Positions 57,388 to 64,000 of a stretch of DNA of 64,000 nt are shown here, in pieces. Below the pieces are notes generated by a model, which was not told the origin of the DNA, ran no database searches, and saw nothing but the letters and a program-made list of their open reading frames with translations. Each line of letters starts with the position of its first letter. The stretch's first letter is position 1. The DNA is taken from assembly GCA_933228895.1 (NCBI GenBank), contig OW121852.1, forward strand, positions 59,066,872 to 59,130,871. Direction: 5' to 3'. The DNA is from Platycnemis pennipes. Taxonomy: Eukaryota; Arthropoda; Insecta; Odonata; Platycnemididae. A program made the position numbers and the translations under genes.

Positions 57388-57539
57388 AGTAAACAGTCCA
57401 TCGGATCGGATGTTAAACCTCGGGCCCCTTGGCGTCTTTCGTTTAGAGTAAGCTAATAACGAAACTGGCTTTCTCTACACCCTTCTTCTGTTCTCTAAAA
57501 AATCCTACCTAAAACATTGCCACGAATCTTTTATTTAAT
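57388..57539 (+). repeat. SINE-body repeat, copy 2 of an apparently identical 152-bp pair
   Basis: Appears base-for-base identical to 57199-57350. The 37-bp AT-rich spacer between the copies is made only of TTTAAT-type sequence. This points to a recent tandem duplication or an assembly duplication. Confidence 0.85.
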
Positions 57540-57979
57540 GGCGCACGTTGCCTGTCACCTCTTCCGAATAAACACTACATTCTAAAACTCTACCCAAAGA
57601 GACACAGCGCAGTCGGTATACAAGTGCCTCGCGAAAAATTTTGTGAAAACGGTACTACAATCTGGAATTCATCCGCCATCACAATATTAAAACGGCAAAA
57701 TACAAGTAAAATTTACGGTACGGAGTCCGTGGGAAATTGTAAGCATTGGTGATATTGGACCCGCCCTCAGGCCCTGATGGCGTAGCGAAAGAAGTGGGTT
57801 TTGATGCTAATAGCTTTTCTCTGGGCTTTAAGAGGGCGTCCGCCCTTCTTCCACGGCGTCGAGGGATGGGCATCACCCGCGGATCCATGCGCGAAAGACC
57901 CTCAACAAGGTTAGAATGTAATGGAGAAGGCATAGCCTATGGGAATCCCTGGCCTCCCCTCGTAGAAGATATTTTTCAT
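57540..57979. other. no gene recognised
   Basis: Includes a GC-richer stretch at 57745-57960 (GCCCTCAGGCCCTGATGGCG). Complementary frames there (57679-57985) have no recognised domain. Confidence 0.35.
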
Positions 57980-58145
57980 TGGTAAAACCGGCCCCTAATT
58001 TAAGTGGAGAGCATTCGAGTTCCGTACTCCGTCCGTCGGAAAGGACGGACGGAACTATCTGTTAAGCAGTAAACCCCTTGGCGTCTTTCGTCAAGAGCAG
58101 GCTAATGCCGACACCAGGTTTCTCTCCATCCTACCTTCTTACCCT
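57980..58145 (+). repeat. tRNA-derived SINE (body only)
   Basis: GAGAGCATTCGAGTTCCGTA, CTCCGTCCGTCGGAAAGGAC, TGTTAAGCAGTAAACCCCTT, GGCGTCTTTCGTCAAGAGCA, GGCTAATGCCGACACC, TTTCTCTCCATCC. The best-conserved body in the window, although a small local duplication (GGACGGACGG) interrupts it. Confidence 0.8.
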
Positions 58146-58164
58146 TCCATTCCCATCCTTGTAC

Positions 58165-58268
58165 GTTTCACATCTACATCTACGCGATACCCTGCAAGCC
58201 ACTGCGAGGGTGTGTGGCAGGGGGTAAAGATCACCAAGTATGCACTATTGACATACAACATGGACATG
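58165..58268 (-). mobile_element. CR1-like 3' tail fragment
   Basis: CATCTACATCTACGCGATAC, CCTGCAAGCCACTGCGAGGG, TGTGTGGCAGGGGGTAAAGA, TCACCAAGTATGCACTATTG: very close to the reverse complement of the tail at 21320-21410, so a young insertion. Confidence 0.9.
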
Positions 58269-58838
58269 TTTCCTCCCGGTCTGAAGCGCCTATTAAAGGG
58301 GGTACATACTTGAAAAAACAGATGAAATTTATGAGAAATAGCATTAAAATCGTACTCAAAAACCATCGCAGTGTCGTCAGCTGCTATTCCTTAGGCTATT
58401 TAAGGGGCGTAATAATGAATTTGATTCTCCTCGGAGAATTATATTACTAAAACTGTGCTGAATCGATCCTACTGACATTACATATTTGGCGTTTTCGCGT
58501 TTCCACACTTTATTCTGCTTCTTTGCCAAATTTTAATAATGCATTCCATTATTCATTTTACTGCTCTAAATTTCATCACGTGTAAAAAACAATTTTACCC
58601 TTACGAGTATCGCGAGAGGTAAGCCCATATGTCGTACCAAGATGGCCAAGATGCCTCCTCAAATCAACTGCGAAGCCTCCTTCAGTATGTTTTAAACTCA
58701 TTGGAAACTCAAGCAACGTGTTACCGCGGTGATCTAACGATTCAACAAGGTTCTAACCTCCTTGACCCTTATAAATGCGCGCAAACGGCCGCCGCAATGG
58801 TGTTACACCTTAAACTATCGCGTTTCCCTTGAGGGGCG
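58269..58838. other. no gene recognised
   Basis: AT-rich. The 67-codon frame at 58629-58832 has no family signal. Confidence 0.4.
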
Positions 58839-59110
58839 AAGATGAGGCCCTATTTCCCGCTCAACCCCTTCCGATACCCTTCTGCGTTCCTCTGCCCGTC
58901 TCCCTTTAGGGAGGTGGAAATCACCTCTTTTCGAGTCCATTATGGGAGAGAAACTAGAGATGGCCACTCCGAGAGGGGCGGGGGGAAAATCCTCACAATG
59001 GGTTCGCTGGAGAGGGCATTTTCGAAAGTGGGGGAGGCATGTGGGTGGAGAAGGAGTGGGAGGGAGGGGGGGGGGAGCAGCGAGAAGTGGAGTGGAAGTT
59101 CAAGAACAAA
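58839..59110. other. GC-rich block with G tract
   Basis: Purine/GC-rich segment with a GGGAGGGGGGGGGG run near 59058. The long frames (58842-59378) lose all feature outside low-complexity residues and are not supported as coding. Confidence 0.35.
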
Positions 59111-59631
59111 CGAGAAGGTCAACTCCCAGCGAAAGATGGATGAAAATGAATTTGCTCAAAACCCGGAACTGAGCTCCCCTTATCATCGCATAGATACACT
59201 TATACTTCGGACACAGCGAACAGCTAGGACAGTATTTTATATTGAAAGAGGCACAAAAGAAATAAGTATAAGGGTTTTCATAGGGATGCAATCTAATATC
59301 AGTGCCTGCGCTTGTATTTTACGCCTCATCGCACCCTTCATCCCATACTATTATTATTCCCGGCCACAGACTTTTTAAATTCGCATTCCGTGAGCATTGT
59401 GCATCTCCCTCAGTCATTCAATGTTTTCAACAAATCTGTGACGAAGCCTTGGCATAAGAATTGTAGTATGCTTTCAATAAAAGAAAAGGCACGTTGCGAA
59501 AACCACGAAAGTATTGGAGTAGCAGAAATAGGATTCTGTTTTTAGGTGCTCCAGGTTCAAAAATTTTCATCACACTGTCTAACCTAACATATAGCCAAGG
59601 TTCATTCTAATATAATATCTGCTAACATATA

Positions 59632-59702
59632 CGAAGCGGGATTCAAACACGAGTGTCTACCTCGCCCGAGAACTACCTCGTCGGGCAGCAGGCGGGACCG
59701 TT
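59632..59702 (-). repeat. tRNA-derived SINE (head)
   Basis: On the - strand: CTGCCCGACGAGGTAGTTCT, then the B-box-like GTGTTTGAATCCCG (near 59656-59640). No body is recognised. Confidence 0.5.
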
Positions 59703-60190
59703 ACGAAAATGCCATATTAAGTAAACATGTCAAAGATTTTATACGCAAATGACGAATTATATACTGCAATCCGAACCAAAACTGACTAATGAAAGTCCTC
59801 GAAAATACATTCTTGAAACAGGAAAATGAAATGAGAGCGGCTTACGTACCATTACTGGATAAAGAGCGCGCAATAATCTAACTGGTTTAGCCACAGTGCC
59901 CAAAAACGGACTTTATAACCCTATTTCGAGGTATAATCCACTCTCTATCACAGTTATTTCCTAACAAGTTAATTTTTCATCTATCCACCGCTCTCAATGC
60001 ATCTCAAAGCACGTTTCTCACCTAACTTTTTTGATCTGTTTCGGGCCAGCGACGTCGTTTTATGCCCACAAATGATTGAATGAATCGATACACAAGTGGT
60101 TACGTCATTGATTACTTAAACATAGAAAGAAACGAAGGCATTTAATATTTTTAAATTTATAATTCGGTTAGAAAGCAACTCCCATCCGCA
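59703..60190. other. no gene recognised
   Basis: AT-rich spacer with nothing recognised. Confidence 0.4.
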
Positions 60191-60194
60191 ATGG

Positions 60195-60840
60195 TCACTG
60201 ACTGAGATTGAGAGGTTGGAGAGCTCAGGGCGGGATCCGCGCCCGCGGAAAACCAAGAAAGGCTCCTTTTCCTTCCTTATGCGCGGGACATAATTTACAC
60301 GGTCACGGGCAGCCGTGCGTGGAGAGATAATTAAAAGACCACGATCCCATTCAATTTCTCCATCTTTCCCTGCCCTCTCCCTCACCCCCTCTCCCCCTCC
60401 TGGGAGCACCCACATCGGGGGGAGGTGCCCCCCTCCCCTCCCCCCGCCCACACCCATCTTAAGGAAGTGGACGCGGAGTCGCCCAGCCACGTGGGCGGGG
60501 GAGGCGGAAAACGAAGAAGAGCACTCCCATTGTGGAGGAAATGTGGAGCGTTTTGCGATTCAACCCATTTTTTCGCTTCCAAATGGATAGGTCATGATTC
60601 GGCCGATATACACACACACACACTCACAGGGACACGTATATTTTTCAAACTTTTTTTATTCCCTCCCCTTCATTCCCCCCGCCTACACCCGGAAAGCCAC
60701 CGTTTACGCTTTTTCCTCCTCGGAAATCCTCATTAGGGCCACGCCGAAGTTCTTACTAGGACGCACGCGCGCGTGTGTTCGTTGCGTCGGGTTTACCTTT
60801 CGGCAGCTCGATTCTCGTTTCTCCCGTTCGCTCCATCGAT
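60195..60840. other. GC-rich block, possible promoter region
   Basis: C-rich and CpG-bearing sequence (CCCCCCTCCCCTCCCCCCG at about 60427, GGGCGGGGGAGGCGG near 60492, GCACGCGCGCGTG near 60762), with an (AC)n run at 60611-60623. Overlapping frames on both strands mirror each other. It may mark the 5' region of a gene extending past the window, but no exon is resolved. Confidence 0.35.
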
Positions 60841-61625
60841 AGCATGCATGTCGCAAATGCTCACATATTTTCTCGGAAAATAATGTCGTAGATATTCCAT
60901 TTAGGCCTAGACTTTAAAGAGGTTGATCCGAAAAGTGAAAGTCATGTCATACTTTTATATTTTCAGCACTTATAGAGCTTAAGTTCCTCTACCTAATAAA
61001 GCAAATGAAATTATACAAACCCATACTCCTTTTTGCACAAATTGCATTTGAAATTGTATACGATTAACGGCGAGAATGGCCATCACATGGGAACATAACA
61101 ATTAAAAATACCATAGTTACATGTCATTTTTGCAGAAAACTGATATTTAATGCATAATTTCACAAGGAATAAAATGACACGAAAAAAAGTCATCAACCCA
61201 CCGTATTCTTCGCTAAATCCACCAATTTATGCGCTTATAGCAGACGAAATGCGTTAGTAGATTTCAAGTGGCGCTGCGATCGCTCTAGCCAAAATGTATG
61301 GCGTATGAATAATATCATTACTAATGAGATATTAAAGAATATTTCAGAAAAATATTATAACATAACGTTTTATAGTAATATTCTGGTGTTATACATTAGT
61401 AAATTCATTGAGTACATGAATTTATTTCAGTAACGTAAATGCTGAATTGACTCCATCGTCGAGCAGATAAAAATTATCATAAAGAATAAATCCTTCGACT
61501 TTCCATTGTATTTCTTGTGATACTTATGACTTTCAATAGCTTAGGTAATTTTCTTTGTGAAGTAAGGATCACTTAGCAGGCATATACTCTTACTTAAATT
61601 CATAAGATTCCTTAGACAACTTGAC
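60841..61625. other. no gene recognised
   Basis: AT-rich with nothing recognised. Confidence 0.4.
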
Positions 61626-61629
61626 TCAA

Positions 61630-61975
61630 GCATTCGCAAGCCAACCTCCTTATGAATGGGGATGAAAATGGATTTTGGATATATGGGTATGGGGAAGATA
61701 AGGTAACAGTGGATTGAAAGTATGACGAGTGAGGATGATGGGGAGCAAATGAGAAGATTGAGGAAATTTTGAGAAGGCACAGGGACTGGATGGAAAGGGT
61801 TACGAGAGCCGTGGATGTTTTGAAGGGCATAATAGATGGAAGAATATTTGGTAAATATTGAAGAGGGAGGAGAAACACGGGTAGTTTGAATGGAATAATC
61901 AAATGCTGATAGTGAGCGTTACTAAAGACGGAAATCACGTGCGAAGTCATTTTGGAGGTGGTATGCCTTTCTAAA
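61630..61975 (+). mobile_element. decayed RTE-like LINE 3' fragment
   Basis: + strand readings in shifting frames include VTRAVDVLKGIIDGRIFGKY, then RGRRNTGSLNGIIKC near 61860-61905. This matches the GLLKGVIEGR...KRGRGRRRT...IIKC end of RTE-type LINEs. The - strand 133-codon frame over the same bases is its antisense shadow. Confidence 0.6.
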
Positions 61976-64000
61976 CTAAGCTTGACCGGTAAAACACTGG
62001 TACATGTATTCATATTTGATGCTTAACTGATGCTTAATTTGATGATTAATCCCGATTGCCAGTCAAACCATAATATATACAAAGATAACTACTTTAGAGT
62101 CTAATAATGAATCAATACAAATTTAGGTTTGGAATAAAAACGAAACAAGAGTTAAAACACATCATTATTAAGAAACAAAACTGCCTAAATTTACTAACAT
62201 CAAAAGAAATTCTATTTCAAATCTTACATCTATTAGTAAAATTCCTATTGCCAACAGACGAATATACAGTGCAATGCTTGGGTTGGCGAGATTTCCGATA
62301 CTCCGACAAAACTGGTATATATTTATATCATCTGGGCTTACACCATTTGAACTCAATTCCCCCTTTTCCCCAATCTAGCTAAGATATTCATCTCTCAATT
62401 GTCCGCTATCTTGGAAAATGTCGTCAGCGACTCCAGCGCCACCAGTGGTGGTTTGATTCTCGAATACTTTTCACGAAGCATGAAAATATTTAATACAGCG
62501 ATGTCGAAAAGGTCCAAGTCGTAACTCTTGGTAGCAGGTGAGAACTTTATAAGGTCCTCACCTGCTACCACTGACTATATTGACATCTGGATGTAAATAA
62601 GGGTCAGTCCTTAAAAATAAGTCCAAAGGCAATCAGAGTATCACCTATTTACACAAGGAAAAAAATTCTCGGGTTTGATTATATCTGAAAAACGAATTTA
62701 ACACCTGCATAAAATTCACAAAAAGTTAAATTGGCAAATGAGCCAAATCCGTAGCATAATCTCTGCAACCTCTACCAATATTTTAAACCGCAGCATAGTA
62801 CGAAATAATTACAGTAACCGCGGACTACTCTGGAGTTAGTAAACTAATTAGATAAATCACATTTACATCTGCAAAGCTGTAAATATCATTTCGCGGAATG
62901 CATAATTAACCAAATGGAGAATTTGGGCTGGTGATGTTTGAAGCACGCTGCAAGTTTTGTATTATTCATAGCTCTCCTTATGATTGCGTGGTGAATTTGC
63001 ACTTTTGGAATGCAATGCATGATTCTCTGAAGTACCGTGACCAAGTCTAGCTAAAAGAAAGAGCCAGTCACGAGTAAATATTCATCTGCAATTGAGATGA
63101 ATGCTCTGCTTGTTAGTTACGTGCATGAGAAGGACATATGCTTCCTGAATACACAATATGTCAAGTTAGTTTGCGAAAAGTGTGCTGAAAATATGCTGAG
63201 TAATAAGCCGCTGAAGCAGAAACTATCGTGCCTAGATATCTCCTCGAGGGATTTAGCGAAAAAGAAAAATTGCCCTATCAGGGTGAATGAGAGACCCAAT
63301 GTCCGAGTGTTTTCGGTTTGGTAACTCACGAAATGGGTCAATAACGGCAATCTCAAAGGTTAAAGACTAGCCTGGTGATTACTGTAGGTTCTATTCCAAG
63401 GGAACAGAAGGAGATTTGTCAGTCAACTGACAGATGAGATGAAAATCATTAGAAAGGGAACAATAACTTGAAAGACAGTGAGTATTGGCAATGAAAATAA
63501 CTTTTTAACTAACAGTAGACAATACCATCGACGAAACTTTATTAATGATTGCTGATTCCATTAGAAAAAAAAGAACACATGATTTACGTAAATTTTAGGT
63601 AATGGTTAGTGTCCGATTCCTTTGAAGTATTAGCACATATGGAGGAAAATTAATTATTCCTTATCGATCCGCGGTAAATAGATAGATGCTTAGCCAAAGG
63701 TTCCTGACATTTTAATGAAGACCGTAAAATAATGGCGTAACATGATGCTAAAATACTAGCAATTGAATAGCATTAAACACATGTCACTATATACTAGGTG
63801 ATGCATAAAATTAAAATTTCATTCACTAAGAGAAAGACGTAATACTTACACTTTAAAATTATTTCTTCTTTGTTTTTCAAAAGCCAAAATCAAACTTGGT
63901 GCAAATGTCATTTGATCCTAACTTCAAAAGCGTCTTACTCCATTCCTACCCCGTATTCATTCTAGATATATAATGCCCGACACGATACTCTTCTTCAACT
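61976..64000. other. no gene recognised; one small hairpin
   Basis: AT-rich. The frame at 63097-63324 (75 codons, CEKCAENMLSNKPLKQK) lacks a family match and splice support. The hairpin at 62529-62570 is listed separately. Confidence 0.4.
62529..62570. repeat. perfect 14-bp inverted repeat (hairpin)
   Basis: TGGTAGCAGGTGAG at 62529-62542 is the exact complement of CTCACCTGCTACCA at 62557-62570, with a 14-nt AT-rich loop. No U-tract follows, so it is not a terminator. Its origin is unknown. Confidence 0.8.

Noticed and set aside
58842..59378. 178-codon + frame spanning a G tract
   Set aside because: Low-complexity Gly/Arg/Ser content over a purine-rich block; the antisense frame is equally open.
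61612..62013. 133-codon - frame
   Set aside because: Antisense shadow of a decayed LINE fragment on the + strand (RGRRNTGSLNGIIKC).
63097..63324. 75-codon frame with CEKC
   Set aside because: A single Cys pair is not a domain; no splice sites or homologue supported.

Overview
The window reads as nuclear DNA from an arthropod, most likely an insect. It is AT-rich and intron-bearing, the genes are sparse, and degraded non-LTR retrotransposons, Penelope-like elements, tRNA- and 5S-derived SINEs and DNA-transposon relics are dense. There are no operons, no ribosome-binding-site-led ORFs and no prokaryotic gene packing. The species cannot be named from the sequence alone.

Only one host protein gene is clearly supported: a platelet-activating-factor acetylhydrolase (PAF-AH, group VII/VIII phospholipase A2) on the + strand. 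Eight coding exons can be placed between 35534 and 49090. All splice phases agree, all introns are GT-AG, and the product carries the catalytic Ser (GHSFGG), Asp (ALDAW) and His triad. The first exon (N-terminus) and the last exon(s) are not securely found. A 6.5-kb intron splits the Asp exon from the His exon and holds a dead Tigger/pogo transposon with intact ends and a TA target duplication.

Almost everything else recognisable is mobile DNA. (1) A CR1-like non-LTR element at about 19510-21415 keeps an uninterrupted reverse-transcriptase ORF, and ten further copies of its 3' tail are scattered through the window on both strands. (2) A second, RTE-like LINE group is present as at least nine decayed fragments (0.5-1.2, 12.4-14.1, 14.7-15.2, 17.1-18.6, 27.1-27.8, 28.8-29.3, 32.8-33.6, 35.6-36.2, 49.2-50.2 and 61.6-62.0 kb). 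(3) A Penelope-like element with RT and GIY-YIG-type remnants lies at 25.4-26.7 kb on the - strand. (4) tRNA-derived SINEs occur throughout and are concentrated at 48-59 kb. (5) A 5S-rRNA-derived SINE and a hammerhead-ribozyme-bearing insert are both nested in one LINE copy at 12.4-14.1 kb, each with its own target-site duplication. (6) A 1.43-kb fold-back element with roughly 490-bp, near-identical inverted arms lies at 30960-32391. (7) A candidate TIR transposon lies at 15.37-17.02 kb.

Layout: 0-12 kb is gene-free with LINE and SINE debris and one GC-rich block at 11.8-12.3 kb. 12-19 kb is layered LINE wreckage. 19.4-21.4 kb is the CR1 element. 21.4-35.5 kb is Penelope, LINE debris and two inverted-repeat elements. 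35.5-49.1 kb is the PAF-AH gene. 49-64 kb is LINE and SINE debris with three GC-rich blocks (53.4, 58.9 and 60.3 kb) that could be regulatory or first-exon regions of genes not resolved here. The most unusual observations are the hammerhead-like motifs in three separate inserts, the 5S SINE, and the fold-back element whose spacer retains a decayed ORF.
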